A stretch of 64,000 nucleotides of DNA. Source: Alistipes sp. GTDB lineage: Bacteria; Bacteroidota; Bacteroidia; Bacteroidales; Rikenellaceae. The stretch spans positions 62,001 through 126,000 of the forward strand of contig JAFVRN010000038.1 in the NCBI GenBank assembly GCA_017504265.1. The letters are read 5' to 3'. The notes under the pieces were generated by a model. It was not told the origin of the DNA and searched no databases. It was given only the letters and a program-made list of their open reading frames with translations. Positions 15,094 through 24,155 of this stretch are shown piece by piece; positions within the stretch are counted from its first letter, which is position 1; every line of letters starts with the position of its first letter. The position numbers were made by a program, and so were the translations under genes.

Positions 15094-15555
15094 TTAACGG
15101 TGAATTTTCATCACCTTATCCATCTCACGTTTTGCATCATTTTGCTTAATGTACTCCCTCTTGTCGTAGGTCTTGCGGCCTCGTGCCAGGCCTATGGCTA
15201 TCTTTGCAAGGCCACGGTCGTTGATAAAGAGGCGTAGGCCGACAACCGTCAAGCCCTTATCCTGCAACGAACGCTGTAACTTATTAAGTTCCTTACGGTT
15301 AAGCAGCAGTTTACGGTCACGCTTCGGCACATGGTTATTACACGTACCCCACGTATATTCAGCAATGTTTACGTTACGTACCCACAGCTCACCCCGCTCA
15401 AAATAGCAATAAGAATCGACAAGCGATGCCTTGCCCAAGCGTAGCGACTTAATCTCAGTACCGACAAGCACAATACCTGCCACATACTCCTCTAAAATCT
15501 CATAGTCGAACGTAGCACGCTTGTTGCGTATATTTATATTCTTATAGTCAGCCAT
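15094..15555 (-). CDS. smpB: SsrA-binding protein SmpB
   Basis: SmpB carries tmRNA to stalled ribosomes. The 153-residue protein has the classic motifs [51 protein letters not shown] and the ending [20 protein letters not shown]. Length is normal for Bacteroidota. No tmRNA gene lies in the window. It is the first gene of the smpB-tsaB pair. Confidence 0.97.
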   Translation of the reverse strand: MADYKNINIRNKRATFDYEILEEYVAGIVLVGTEIKSLRLGKASLVDSYCYFERGELWVRNVNIAEYTWGTCNNHVPKRDRKLLLNRKELNKLQRSLQDKGLTVVGLRLFINDRGLAKIAIGLARGRKTYDKREYIKQNDAKREMDKVMKIHR

Positions 15556-15623
15556 ATCAGCAAATTATTACTTCTTTACAACCAAACGTCACTCCATTTT
15601 CGGCATAGGTTTTGCCACGATAT

Positions 15624-15750
15624 GGGTAGGAGTCCGGTAAAGGTAACTAATTCTTTTATCTTTGATATGTTTTACACATCTTTCTGTTTATTTTCTGTTT
15701 GCACACTTTTCGGCGTAGTGATACGACCGAAAGCCGGACTCCCCTTTTTA
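15624..15750 (+). ncRNA. Candidate structured RNA between smpB and dnaG
   Basis: Between the two minus-strand genes, GGAGTCCGG (15630-15638) pairs over about 100 nt with CCGGACTCC (15734-15742), which is followed by CTTTTT. An inner hairpin (CGGCGTAGTGATACGACCG, about 15711-15729) and a long AT-rich unpaired centre complete the shape. A closing stem around a large bubble with a 3' T-run on the plus strand resembles 6S-type RNAs in outline, but I see no sequence proof. A possible -7 element (TAGGTTTTG at 15607) is off by one base. On the minus strand the inner hairpin could instead terminate dnaG transcription. Confidence 0.35.
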
Positions 15751-17736
15751 CAGTAGTCTGCCGGATATAGTTGCAATCGTCTTACGCACGTGTTGATATT
15801 TCGATAGTTGCAGCACTATCTGCGACACACTATCTTCATCCTCACGGCTACTTGCCTCTACAAGTTGCTTGCGCAGCTCCTCAATGCGCATATCTATCGT
15901 ACGCCACTTAAAAATGGTAACGGCCTTGGGTACAGCCTCTGCAAGCTGCTCCTCATCGCTCTCGACGTGTACCTCCTTTTGCTCCCATATGCGGCTGATA
16001 ACGTAGTTATCATCGGAGGTAAGTAGATCAACCGTAACACGGCATACCTCAGGATCGCTATTGTTTACAAAGCTATGTGTAGGGACCTCCACACCGTCAC
16101 CCAGGCGTTGCCACTCACTACGATACAACTCATATATTGTACGATATACCGGTGAGTAGAAGCTAAGATCATCGCTATCAATTTCATGGAAGATGTAGCT
16201 CGCAACGTTGTAATGCAGCTCCTTATGGCTATCCTCATCCAACACATCAAAGTAGAGATGTCCATACTTTATCAGATATTTGGCGAGGTCACGTTCCAGA
16301 GTCTCAATGGTAGAGCCACCGGTAATAGTGGTTCCATCTACCTGCACACGTGGGCTACTGTTCAATGATGACTGCTCTCTACTCTGCTGCCGACGTAGGA
16401 ACTCCTGTGCTTCACGGTTACCACGTATATCATCTCGCTTACGTGCAACATCCACTGCAAGTATCTGCTCGTTTACCGACATCACCTCCGAGCAATAGCG
16501 TATATACTCCGCACGTTTGATGTTATCCGATATTAACGATAACGACTCGACAACATCGCGAATAGCCTCGGTACGACGTATAGGGTCGTTATTGGCCTCG
16601 CCAAGAAGTAGTCGCGCCTTGAAGGCAAGAAAGTCTTGCGAGTTATCCTTAATATAGGCGCATAGCTCATCGTGGCTATACGTGCGAGCAAACGTATCGG
16701 GATCATGCTCCTCGGGAAGGAGTACAATACGTACGTTTAGTCCCTCCTTTAGAATCATATCTACGCCACGCAATGCCGCCTTTACTCCGGCTGCATCTCC
16801 ATCGAACATCAGCGTGATATTGCGTGAGAAACGGCCGACAAGACGTATCTGCTCCTCGGTAAGCGAAGTGCCCGATGAAGCGACGACATTCTCCACACCC
16901 GCCTGATGCATAGAGATAACATCGGCATATCCCTCGACCATTATCACCAAATCCTGTTGCTGTATGGCTCGCTTAGCGAAGTAGAGGCCATATAGCTCCT
17001 TACTCTTGGAGTAGACATCGCTCTCAGGAGAGTTTTGATATTTAGCCACCTTCTTATCGGTGCGCAACGTACGTCCGCCGAAGGGAACGACGCGTCCCGA
17101 CACATTATGAACCGGAAATATTACACGGTCGTAGAAGCGGTCACGCAACTTACCATCACTCTCTCGCTTTATGCTTAGTCCCGTAGATAACAGGAACTCC
17201 TCCTTATAACCTGCCGAGCGGGCATCATCCGAGAAGCGGCTGCCCGAGGTTGGGCAAAAGCCAAGGCCGAACTTACGTATCGTAGCATCCGAAAAGCCTC
17301 TTACCGACGAGAAGTAGCTAAGGGCTATGCTACGTCCCTCATCCTCCGAGAACATATATCGCTGAAAGTACTCCGCAGCCCACTGGTTGAGGGCAAACAT
17401 ACTCTCACGATTGTTGTTACGCTCAATCTGCTCCTCGCTCTGAGCCTCCTCCTTAACCTCGATACCATAGCGTTTGGCCACCAGGCGCAGTGCCTCGGGA
17501 TAGGATATATTCTCACTCTCCATCACGAAGTTCACCGCATTACCCGACTTGCCGCAACCAAAACATTTGTATATGCCGCGTGCCGGCGACACCTTGAACG
17601 ATGGGGTCTTCTCCTGGTGGAAGGGACAGCACGCCTCGTAGTTCACACCCTTGCGTTTGAGCGTGACATAATCACCGACAATATCTACAATATCGGCAGC
17701 AGCGTATATCCTATCTATGGTGTCCCTATCAATCAT
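15748..17736 (-). CDS. dnaG: DNA primase DnaG
   Basis: DnaG makes RNA primers at the replication fork. The 662-residue protein has the N-terminal CHC2 zinc finger (CCPFHQEKTPSFKVSP ... YKCFGCGKSGNAV), the catalytic core RFSDDARSAG, the TOPRIM domain with VIMVEGYADVISMHQAG and MFDGDAAG, and a C-terminal helicase-interaction region that is divergent. Length is usual for Bacteroidota. It lies downstream of pheT on the same strand with a 75-base gap. Confidence 0.97.
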   Translation of the reverse strand: MIDRDTIDRIYAAADIVDIVGDYVTLKRKGVNYEACCPFHQEKTPSFKVSPARGIYKCFGCGKSGNAVNFVMESENISYPEALRLVAKRYGIEVKEEAQSEEQIERNNNRESMFALNQWAAEYFQRYMFSEDEGRSIALSYFSSVRGFSDATIRKFGLGFCPTSGSRFSDDARSAGYKEEFLLSTGLSIKRESDGKLRDRFYDRVIFPVHNVSGRVVPFGGRTLRTDKKVAKYQNSPESDVYSKSKELYGLYFAKRAIQQQDLVIMVEGYADVISMHQAGVENVVASSGTSLTEEQIRLVGRFSRNITLMFDGDAAGVKAALRGVDMILKEGLNVRIVLLPEEHDPDTFARTYSHDELCAYIKDNSQDFLAFKARLLLGEANNDPIRRTEAIRDVVESLSLISDNIKRAEYIRYCSEVMSVNEQILAVDVARKRDDIRGNREAQEFLRRQQSREQSSLNSSPRVQVDGTTITGGSTIETLERDLAKYLIKYGHLYFDVLDEDSHKELHYNVASYIFHEIDSDDLSFYSPVYRTIYELYRSEWQRLGDGVEVPTHSFVNNSDPEVCRVTVDLLTSDDNYVISRIWEQKEVHVESDEEQLAEAVPKAVTIFKWRTIDMRIEELRKQLVEASSREDEDSVSQIVLQLSKYQHVRKTIATISGRLL

Positions 17737-17811
17737 TACTCCATCGCTAAAGATGGTAAGGGGGCGGCCACAAGACTCTGCTCGACGGGCTCACCCCCAC
17801 CAATCCATTAT

Positions 17812-20277
17812 TTATTTACGTACCTCGGCACCGCACTTCTGCTCCAGCTGTGTTTGCAGGTTGGCCATGGTGCGCTCAATTTGCTTATCGGTAAGCGTCT
17901 GATTCTTATCTTCGAGGATAAAGCTTAGTGCATACGACTTCTTGCCCGCAGGAAGCTTATCACCCTCATATACGTCGAACAACGACACCGATTTAAGTAG
18001 CTTCTTCTCGGTAGCAAAAGCTATAGAACGAAGCTGCGAGAAGCTAACACTCTTATCAACGAGCAACGCAAGGTCGCGCTTAACCTCCGGGAACTTAGAA
18101 AGCTCCTTGAATGATATCTTCTGCTTGCGCGTCATCTTAATGAGCTGATCGAACTCTATCTCCGCGAAGTATACATCCTGCTTGATATCGAACTTCTTGC
18201 GGATGACAGGTGACACTATACCCATACGCACCACCTCCTTAGGGCCTTGACGAAGAACGATGGCATCGGCATATACATCCGAGTCGAGCGACTCGCACTG
18301 CAACGAGTAGATATCTATACCGAAACGCTTAAACAGCTTCTCGACAATAGCACGCAAAGTGAAGAACGATGACCCCTCAGCCTTGCTATTCCACGAAAGC
18401 TGTGTTGCCTGGCCAGTAACCGTAATAGAGAGGCGGAAACTCTCCTCATACTTAGCCAAGGCATCCTCCTCGCTACTCTTCTCTGTGTTGAGAGCGTAGC
18501 AGTTACCCACCTCATACATTCTAAGGTTGGCATTCTTGCGATTGACGTTTAGCTCCACGGCCTCCAATGCGTTAAAGAGCAATGTCTGACGCATAACGTT
18601 AAGATCCTGGCTCAACGGATTTAGTATCTTCACAGCATTATCCACGCTATACGACTTCAAACCTTCATAGTACGATGCCTTAGTCAATGAGTTAGACATT
18701 ATCTCGGTGTAGCCATTCGAAGTAAGGAAGTCTGAAGCGATATTCTGTAAACGGCTCTTGTCTGGTTTTGGAGCATACGACAATGTCGAGTTCACGTGCT
18801 CGGGAATCTCAATATTGTTATAGCCATATACACGCAATACATCCTCTACAAGGTCTGCCTCACGCTGTACATCAACACGGTATGGTGGCACTGCAACACG
18901 GAGTACACTACCCTCACGACCGCGAACCTCTACATCGAGTGACGACAATATCGAAAGGATTGTCTGCTCCGGAATATCCTTACCAATCAGACGACAAGCA
19001 CGCTCCAACGAGAAGTCAAACTCGAAGTGAGCAGCAGGCGTAGGATTGATATCTATAATCTCGCTTGTAATACGACCTCCGGCCAACTCCTTCATAAGCA
19101 GAGCCGCACGTTTTAGGGCATATACCTGAATATTGGGGTCGATACCACGCTCGAAGCGGAACGACGCATCGGTATTGAGGCCAAAACGCTTAGCTGTCTT
19201 ACGAACACTTACGGGATTGAAATAGGCACTCTCGATAAATACATTTACCGTACTATCCGAGATACCGGAATCCAAACCTCCATAAACACCGGCAATACAC
19301 ATAGGCTTCTCGGCCGAACATATCATAAGATCGGCTGAAGTCAAAGTACGCTCAACGCCATCGAGGGTAATAAATTTCTCGCCCTCATCGGCCAAACGTA
19401 CCACAACCTTACCGCCGTCAATCTTATCGGCATCAAAGGCGTGCAAAGGCTGACCAAGCTCAAACAGTACATAGTTGGTAATATCGACTAAATTGTTCTT
19501 GGGGTTGATACCGGCAGCGCGCAACTCATTCTGCATCCACTCGGGCGATGGCGCTATCTTACAGCCGCTGACTGTAATGCCTGCATAGCGAGGTGCTGCC
19601 TCAGGGCTCTTGACCTCGACCTCGATAGTACGCGACGTATCGTCTACCTTGAACTCATCTACTGAGGGTAATTTAAGACTTACATCCTCACCACGGCTAC
19701 GCAGGTAAGCAACCAAGTCGCGTGCAACACCAATGTGCGATGCTGCATCTACACGGTTGGGAGTAAGACCGATACCGATAAGGTAGTCATCGGCAATATG
19801 CAGGTAATCCTTAGCCGGCGTACCAACAACTGCATCGGCAGGTAGCTCCATAATACCATCGTGGTTGCGACCGATACCCAACTCATCTTCAGCACAAAGC
19901 ATACCAAGTGACTCTACGCCTCGAATCTTGCTTCGTTTGATTTTGAACTCCTCATCCGAGTCGATAGGATAGAGTACCGAGCCTACCGTAGCACACATTA
20001 CTTTAAGTCCCTGACGGCAGTTAGCCGCACCACACACAATCTGCAACGGGGCCTCGCCTCCAACATCTACCGTAGTGATATGCAGGTGATCCGAATCCGG
20101 ATGATCTTCACAGGTTAGCACCTCGCCAACCACAACACCCTTCAAGCCACCCTTGATTGTCTCTATCTTCTCAAACTCCTCGACCTCCAAACCGAGTTCT
20201 GTCAATATTTCAGCTATACGCTCTGCCGATAAATCGGTATTGATGTAACGTTTAAGCCAGTTAAGTGATACGTTCAT
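17812..20277 (-). CDS. pheT: Phenylalanine-tRNA ligase beta subunit
   Basis: PheT forms the alpha2-beta2 synthetase that charges tRNA-Phe. The 821-residue protein contains the N-terminal EMAP-like tRNA-binding domain (VLTCEDHPDSDHLHITTVDV), the B3/4 editing domain (GLTPNRVDAASHIGVARDLVA is the preceding block), the B5 domain, the pseudo-catalytic core (VEDVLRVYGYNNI) and the C-terminal FDX-ACB domain (FPEVKRDLALLVDKSVSFSQ). It is complete. The alpha subunit pheS is not adjacent, as is common in Bacteroidota. A -7 element TATCTTTG lies upstream on the minus strand at 20322-20329. Confidence 0.97.
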   Translation of the reverse strand: MNVSLNWLKRYINTDLSAERIAEILTELGLEVEEFEKIETIKGGLKGVVVGEVLTCEDHPDSDHLHITTVDVGGEAPLQIVCGAANCRQGLKVMCATVGSVLYPIDSDEEFKIKRSKIRGVESLGMLCAEDELGIGRNHDGIMELPADAVVGTPAKDYLHIADDYLIGIGLTPNRVDAASHIGVARDLVAYLRSRGEDVSLKLPSVDEFKVDDTSRTIEVEVKSPEAAPRYAGITVSGCKIAPSPEWMQNELRAAGINPKNNLVDITNYVLFELGQPLHAFDADKIDGGKVVVRLADEGEKFITLDGVERTLTSADLMICSAEKPMCIAGVYGGLDSGISDSTVNVFIESAYFNPVSVRKTAKRFGLNTDASFRFERGIDPNIQVYALKRAALLMKELAGGRITSEIIDINPTPAAHFEFDFSLERACRLIGKDIPEQTILSILSSLDVEVRGREGSVLRVAVPPYRVDVQREADLVEDVLRVYGYNNIEIPEHVNSTLSYAPKPDKSRLQNIASDFLTSNGYTEIMSNSLTKASYYEGLKSYSVDNAVKILNPLSQDLNVMRQTLLFNALEAVELNVNRKNANLRMYEVGNCYALNTEKSSEEDALAKYEESFRLSITVTGQATQLSWNSKAEGSSFFTLRAIVEKLFKRFGIDIYSLQCESLDSDVYADAIVLRQGPKEVVRMGIVSPVIRKKFDIKQDVYFAEIEFDQLIKMTRKQKISFKELSKFPEVKRDLALLVDKSVSFSQLRSIAFATEKKLLKSVSLFDVYEGDKLPAGKKSYALSFILEDKNQTLTDKQIERTMANLQTQLEQKCGAEVRK

Positions 20278-20398
20278 ATTATATGTTTTTAGTTATATTT
20301 TCCATTATGGCTATAATCGCACAAAGATACTATTTTTTTTCTGCTTATTCCCCTTTTCAGTATATTTTTTGACTCCATATAAATGATAATTAAACGAC

Positions 20399-20440
20399 AA
20401 AGGGTAAATAGCGCATCATCGTATCGGCTATCTACCCTTT
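20399..20440 (-). terminator. Hairpin downstream of the small membrane-protein gene
   Basis: AAAGGGTAAATAGC and GCTATCTACCCTTT pair over 13 of 14 positions around a 14-base loop. It lies 26 bases past the stop of the minus-strand gene at 20466; the T-run is short. Confidence 0.55.
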
Positions 20441-20465
20441 TCAACATCTCTATATCTATGATTCT

Positions 20466-20735
20466 TTAACTTTTACGCTTGAAATATGCCTTTACTCGTC
20501 GCCATCCTTCTACACCCAATATGGCAAGTCCTGTATACTGCGTGGTCTTAGCCATACCAAAGAGTATAAACCACAACACACCCTTTGTTGCAGCAGAAAT
20601 AGGCAGAAGCATCTGTGCAAACGACAGTATATAGAACACTACGCACGAGGCAAGTACAATTACGCCTGTACGAAACGAAAAACGAGAAAGAACGCTTTGA
20701 GCACGCTCCTTAAATCTATCGAGTCGTTGTCCCAT
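20466..20735 (-). CDS. Small two-helix membrane protein of unknown function
   Basis: The 89-residue protein has a basic N terminus, two hydrophobic segments (about 24-46, TGVIVLASCVVFYILSFAQM; about 50-76, VLWFILFGMAKTTQYTGLAI) and a basic tail ending FKRKS. Both ends are probably cytoplasmic. It resembles small conserved membrane proteins of Bacteroidales, but I know no function. It begins 17 bases after the nucleotidase gene, so the two may form an operon. Confidence 0.75.
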   Translation of the reverse strand: MGQRLDRFKERAQSVLSRFSFRTGVIVLASCVVFYILSFAQMLLPISAATKGVLWFILFGMAKTTQYTGLAILGVEGWRRVKAYFKRKS

Positions 20736-20752
20736 AAATATTATAGAATCGC

Positions 20753-21670
20753 TTATTCGTTAGCAATACCGATCGGAATATGTACGGCCGGGACATTGCG
20801 CAGATGATCCAGGTGCGACATCTGGTCATCAAAGAAGATATGCGGACGCATAATTTCGAGCACTCTATCTTTTGATATTCCACCGAGAAAGAAGGCCTCA
20901 TTGACCTCTACGCCCCAACTTTTAAGTGTATTGACAACACGCTCATGTGCCGGAGCATTACGCGCCGTCACAATAGATATTTTCAGCCAACGCTTGTAGG
21001 AGTGGTCATGCTTAATACGCTCCGACTCCAACTTCTGCAAGTTGGATATCTTCATAAGCAGATCGGCAAGTGGCCCCGGGTCGAGAGGTCGTCGCGTAGC
21101 CGCCTCATGACGATGGAATGCCTGCAAACCTTGCTCCTTGTATATCTTCTCGCTCTCATCATCGGCAATGACACCGTCAAAGTCAAAGGCTATGCGCAGC
21201 TCATTATCCGTTGCATCGTCATTGACTTCGCTATCCAACACCCTTCCGGCAGCATAACCGGCCTCACATGCACGCAAAACATCGCGCTCAGAAGCCGAGA
21301 GAAAGAGTGAGGCATTGAACGCAGGAAGATATTTGTATGGCGATTCACCCGAAAAGAATGATGCACGAGATATATCAAGACCATAATGATTTATGGTGCG
21401 AAAGACTCGAAGTCCCGTTTCGGGAGAGTTGCGAGATAGAAGCACCACCTCGACCGGCTGCTCGGAAGAGAAGATGTCGTTAAAGCTCAACAAACGCTTT
21501 ACGAAAGGAAAGGCAACACCCTTATCCAAAGGCACATCTATATTCTCCTCCTGATACCTGCGATACTCCTCCAATCCTCGATCATTATACACCTTATCCG
21601 ACTCCGAAAGATCGAATAGTGCAGATGATGAGACTGCCACAACAAGTTTATTTTCGATAGGGAACGCCAT
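20753..21670 (-). CDS. 5'-nucleotidase, cytosolic IA-like family
   Basis: The 305-residue protein matches the family of bacterial homologues of the cytosolic 5'-nucleotidase IA: N-terminal KLVVAVSSSALFDLSESDKV, VVLLSRNSPETGLRVFRTIN, then the HAD-type catalytic motif IAFDFDGVIADDESEKIY (nucleophile and acid-base Asp pair), the lysine-containing KISIVTARNAPAHERV and the acidic motif HIFFDDQMSHL. It should dephosphorylate nucleoside monophosphates; substrate preference cannot be read here. It is followed by the small membrane protein. Confidence 0.88.
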   Translation of the reverse strand: MAFPIENKLVVAVSSSALFDLSESDKVYNDRGLEEYRRYQEENIDVPLDKGVAFPFVKRLLSFNDIFSSEQPVEVVLLSRNSPETGLRVFRTINHYGLDISRASFFSGESPYKYLPAFNASLFLSASERDVLRACEAGYAAGRVLDSEVNDDATDNELRIAFDFDGVIADDESEKIYKEQGLQAFHRHEAATRRPLDPGPLADLLMKISNLQKLESERIKHDHSYKRWLKISIVTARNAPAHERVVNTLKSWGVEVNEAFFLGGISKDRVLEIMRPHIFFDDQMSHLDHLRNVPAVHIPIGIANE

Positions 21671-21712
21671 CTTATTCTTTTATTGCATTATGTTTATAGC
21701 ATCAATAAAAAT

Positions 21713-21745
21713 GGGGCGTAGCAACAATCCTGTTTGCCAAGCCCC
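21713..21745 (-). terminator. Terminator after tRNA-Gln
   Basis: On the minus strand GGGGC ... GCCCC, with further partial pairing inside (GGCAAAC/GTTGCTA), is followed by ATTTTTATT. It starts 7 bases after the encoded CCA. Confidence 0.65.
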
Positions 21746-21752
21746 TGCTCTG

Positions 21753-21826
21753 TGGTTGAGCTACCGAGATTCGAACTCAGAATAACAGAACCAAAATCTG
21801 CTGTGTTACCGTTACACCATAGCTCA
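21753..21826 (-). tRNA. tRNA-Gln (anticodon TTG)
   Basis: The minus strand gives a full cloverleaf: acceptor TGAGCTA/TAGCTCA, D arm with AACGGTAAC, anticodon loop TTTTGGT with anticodon TTG, and a T arm with GTTCGAATC. The U1-A72 pair is usual for bacterial tRNA-Gln. CCA is encoded at 21753-21755. Confidence 0.96.
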
Positions 21827-21847
21827 ATCGTTGCTCGTAAGCGTCTG

Positions 21848-21878
21848 CAAAGATAGTGTAAAGTTTGTAAACAACAAA
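21848..21878 (-). promoter_or_regulatory. Promoter of tRNA-Gln
   Basis: On the minus strand TTTG (21875-21878) and TATCTTTG (21848-21855) are 19 bases apart, 22 bases before the tRNA 5' end. Confidence 0.75.
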
Positions 21879-21903
21879 ATTTTTTATAACATTTATCCGT
21901 AAA

Positions 21904-22803
21904 CTACTTAATCATACTCCTGTATTTATTTGGTGTACAACCAACCACCTGCTTAAAAACTCGTGATAGGTGGTGCGGATACTTATAACCAAGACGATAG
22001 GCTATCTCACTAATCGGGATATTTGCAATATGCAGCATTAACTTAGCCTCATTCATAAGACGCTGCTGGATGTAGCGCTGTGCCGACATACCTGTATCGC
22101 GACGCACCAAATCGCCAAAATAGTTGGCCGATAAGTGTAGCTGATTGGCACACCATTGTACCGTAGGCAGCTGCTTATCAGCATCGTTCGATGCGATATG
22201 GCTATTGAGCAACCTATCCAAACGCATAACAAGTCGCTGTTTATCCACATCCTTAGTACGGCTATTTTGTCTATTATAAAAGCGCATACATAGCGACAAC
22301 AGCGCGATAATGCCCGACACAAGGATATTCTTGGTATGTATATCTAATGGTTGGTTAAGCTCTACGTTGATACTGCGCATACAATTCTCAATAATCACAT
22401 ACTCTTCCGACGTTATATCGAGAATATATCTGTGCGGAGATTGGAAGAATGAATACTCTCCAAGATAGTGTTCAACAATCGTATCTTTCATTATCTCGGA
22501 ATGGAAGACAAGAAGCCACCCCTCCAAGCTATGCTCTCTATCCCCACTAAGATTAGTAATTGTGCCTGGCGCATATATCGATAACTCGGCATGCGTCATC
22601 ACCCTCTCGGCACCATCTGTCGTATCACAAACCTCATACATAGGCCTGCAACAGACAGCATACATATCCAACTTATTGGGATGATGATTAATGGATGACA
22701 CCCTTCGCAAGTCGATAACACTTACGTATGGATGCAGGGTATCAATCCCAAGATAAGCATTGACAACCTCTACTCGATCGTGATGTAAGTACCTATTCCC
22801 CAT
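21904..22803 (-). CDS. AraC-family transcriptional regulator
   Basis: The 299-residue protein has an N-terminal cupin-like sensing region (about 20-150, with YVSVIDLRRVSSINHHP and LSIYAPGTITNLSGD) and a C-terminal double helix-turn-helix (about 200-299): WCANQLHLSANYFGDLVRRD, TGMSAQRYIQQRLMNEAKLM and ISEIAYRLGYKYPHHLSRVF, ending TPNKYRS. This is the classic AraC/XylS layout. The ligand is unknown. Its nearest divergent element is a candidate small RNA (22954-23073) rather than a protein gene, so its target cannot be guessed from neighbours. Confidence 0.93.
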   Translation of the reverse strand: MGNRYLHHDRVEVVNAYLGIDTLHPYVSVIDLRRVSSINHHPNKLDMYAVCCRPMYEVCDTTDGAERVMTHAELSIYAPGTITNLSGDREHSLEGWLLVFHSEIMKDTIVEHYLGEYSFFQSPHRYILDITSEEYVIIENCMRSINVELNQPLDIHTKNILVSGIIALLSLCMRFYNRQNSRTKDVDKQRLVMRLDRLLNSHIASNDADKQLPTVQWCANQLHLSANYFGDLVRRDTGMSAQRYIQQRLMNEAKLMLHIANIPISEIAYRLGYKYPHHLSRVFKQVVGCTPNKYRSMIK

Positions 22804-22922
22804 AGACTTGGCACACCTGAATTACCATACAACATATTGACTCTAACAACACAATAACCGATAATCGAAATATAGGCTACGTAAAATCAGTAATATTGGT
22901 TATTCTAACCACTCATTATCTA

Positions 22923-22953
22923 TTTTTCATTATGCCACAACACACTACTTTTG
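22923..22953 (+). promoter_or_regulatory. Plus-strand promoter upstream of the structured element at 22981
   Basis: The -7 element TACTTTTG (22946-22953) is a full match to TANNTTTG; a T-rich TTTTTC lies 18 bases upstream. No protein gene follows on this strand until 23553, so its likely product is the hairpin RNA. Confidence 0.5.
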
Positions 22954-22959
22954 TGACGC

Positions 22960-23073
22960 ACAATTGATAACAAGTATTTGCAGTGCCGATATACAATTCT
23001 GCTATTCAGGTTAATGTACAATCTAATTCTTATTGCAGAATCCTTGGGGGAGGGACGTATATCGGCACTCTTT
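22960..23073 (+). ncRNA. Candidate small RNA with long closing stem and terminator
   Basis: AGTGCCGATATAC (22982-22994) pairs perfectly with GTATATCGGCACT (about 23056-23068), followed by CTTTTATTTTT on the plus strand. Inside, ATTCTGC pairs with GCAGAAT, leaving an A/T-rich apical loop and a purine-rich bulge CCTTGGGGGAGGGAC. With the promoter at 22923-22953 this makes a complete transcription unit of about 110 nt. It also lies downstream of the minus-strand thioesterase gene and could act as its terminator stem, but the T-run favours the plus strand. Function unknown. Confidence 0.5.
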
Positions 23074-23081
23074 TATTTTTA

Positions 23082-23453
23082 TTATAGTTTCGACAGAAAC
23101 TTCTCTCTGTTCACGATGTAACGGATGTGCTCACCCTCGCCAATAAGAGTGTCACCATCGTAGGCCGATATCTTAAACGTTAGTTTTCGGCCATCCACCT
23201 CAGTAAGCTCCGCATTTGCAAGAATTGTAGCACCTATCTTTGATGGTTTAAGATGCGATGTAGATATCATAGAGCCCACCGTCGTTTCGCCATCATCGAG
23301 CTTTAATGCCACAGCCAACATTGCGGCATTCTCCATCAACGCTACCATAGCAGGCGTTGCCAAAACAGCCATATCCCCAGAGCCGATATAATCGGCAGTA
23401 TTACCCTCCGTAACTCTCATTACGGTAGAATGCTTCAAACCTTTTTCAAGCAT
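23082..23453 (-). CDS. Hotdog-fold thioesterase (FlK-like family)
   Basis: The 123-residue protein fits the single-domain thioesterase family related to fluoroacetyl-CoA thioesterase: GSGDMAVLATPAMVALMENAAM around the central helix, TTVGSMISTSHLKPSKIGAT, and the strand pattern AELTEVDGRKLTFKISAYDG. It probably hydrolyses small acyl-CoA esters in the cytoplasm; the substrate is unknown. It is a single gene on the minus strand. Confidence 0.88.
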   Translation of the reverse strand: MLEKGLKHSTVMRVTEGNTADYIGSGDMAVLATPAMVALMENAAMLAVALKLDDGETTVGSMISTSHLKPSKIGATILANAELTEVDGRKLTFKISAYDGDTLIGEGEHIRYIVNREKFLSKL

Positions 23454-23533
23454 AATAGTCCAATAATATTAAATTTATAGGACAAAGATAATTATTTATT
23501 CGCAACGTACAACTAAACTTAAATCTAAAACGT

Positions 23534-23541
23534 TATCTTTG
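23534..23541 (+). promoter_or_regulatory. -7 element before the DUF4294 gene
   Basis: TATCTTTG ends 11 bases before the ATG at 23553. No clear TTTG at 19-20 bases upstream. Confidence 0.5.
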
Positions 23542-23552
23542 TAGATGTAACT

Positions 23553-24152
23553 ATGCAAAGATATATCACCATACTACTTTTATGCATAACGCTGTTTATG
23601 CTTGCTGCGCCAACATCGGCACAGCGTCCATCACGACGTATGCGAGGTGTATCGTCGGCACGCTGGGAGGTAGACTCGCGTGGCGACTCCACATTGCATA
23701 TTACCATACGCACAGTGCCGGCATATCACCGTATGCGCGACCTTAAGGAGTATCGTCGAATGATAAAAGCGGTCAAGAAGGTATATCCATTAGCCTTAGA
23801 GGCGGCACGACGTATGGAGAATCTCGACGACAAGCTCGCCGATATGGAGCGTCGCAAGGATCGAAAGTCTTATACCAAAGCAATTGAAGATGCACTGAAA
23901 GAGGAGATATCGCCAATGCTATGGAAAATGACACGCTACGAGGGTAAGATACTACTTAAACTCATAGATCGAGAAACAGATCATACGGTATTTGGCATAA
24001 TCAAAGATTTCCGCTCGGGATTTACCGCCGGATTTTATCAGATGCTCGCCCGAATGTTTGGTAATAATCTAAAATTGGAGTACGACCCCGATGGCGAAGA
24101 TGAGATGCTCGAACAAATTGTATTATACTACAAAGCAGGGCTGCTGGACTAA
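23553..24152 (+). CDS. DUF4294-family secreted protein
   Basis: The 199-residue protein has a signal peptide (LLLCITLFMLAAPTSAQ) and the DUF4294 core: YRRMIKAVKKVYPLALEAAR, a lysine-rich segment RRKDRKSYTKAIEDALKEEI, KMTRYEGKILLKLIDRETDH, and FRSGFTAGFYQMLARMFGN, ending LEYDPDGEDEMLE. The family is common in Bacteroidota and has no established function. It is convergent with the DJ-1 gene, 3 bases apart, without an obvious terminator between. Confidence 0.9.
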   Translation: MQRYITILLLCITLFMLAAPTSAQRPSRRMRGVSSARWEVDSRGDSTLHITIRTVPAYHRMRDLKEYRRMIKAVKKVYPLALEAARRMENLDDKLADMERRKDRKSYTKAIEDALKEEISPMLWKMTRYEGKILLKLIDRETDHTVFGIIKDFRSGFTAGFYQMLARMFGNNLKLEYDPDGEDEMLEQIVLYYKAGLLD

Positions 24153-24155
24153 GCA

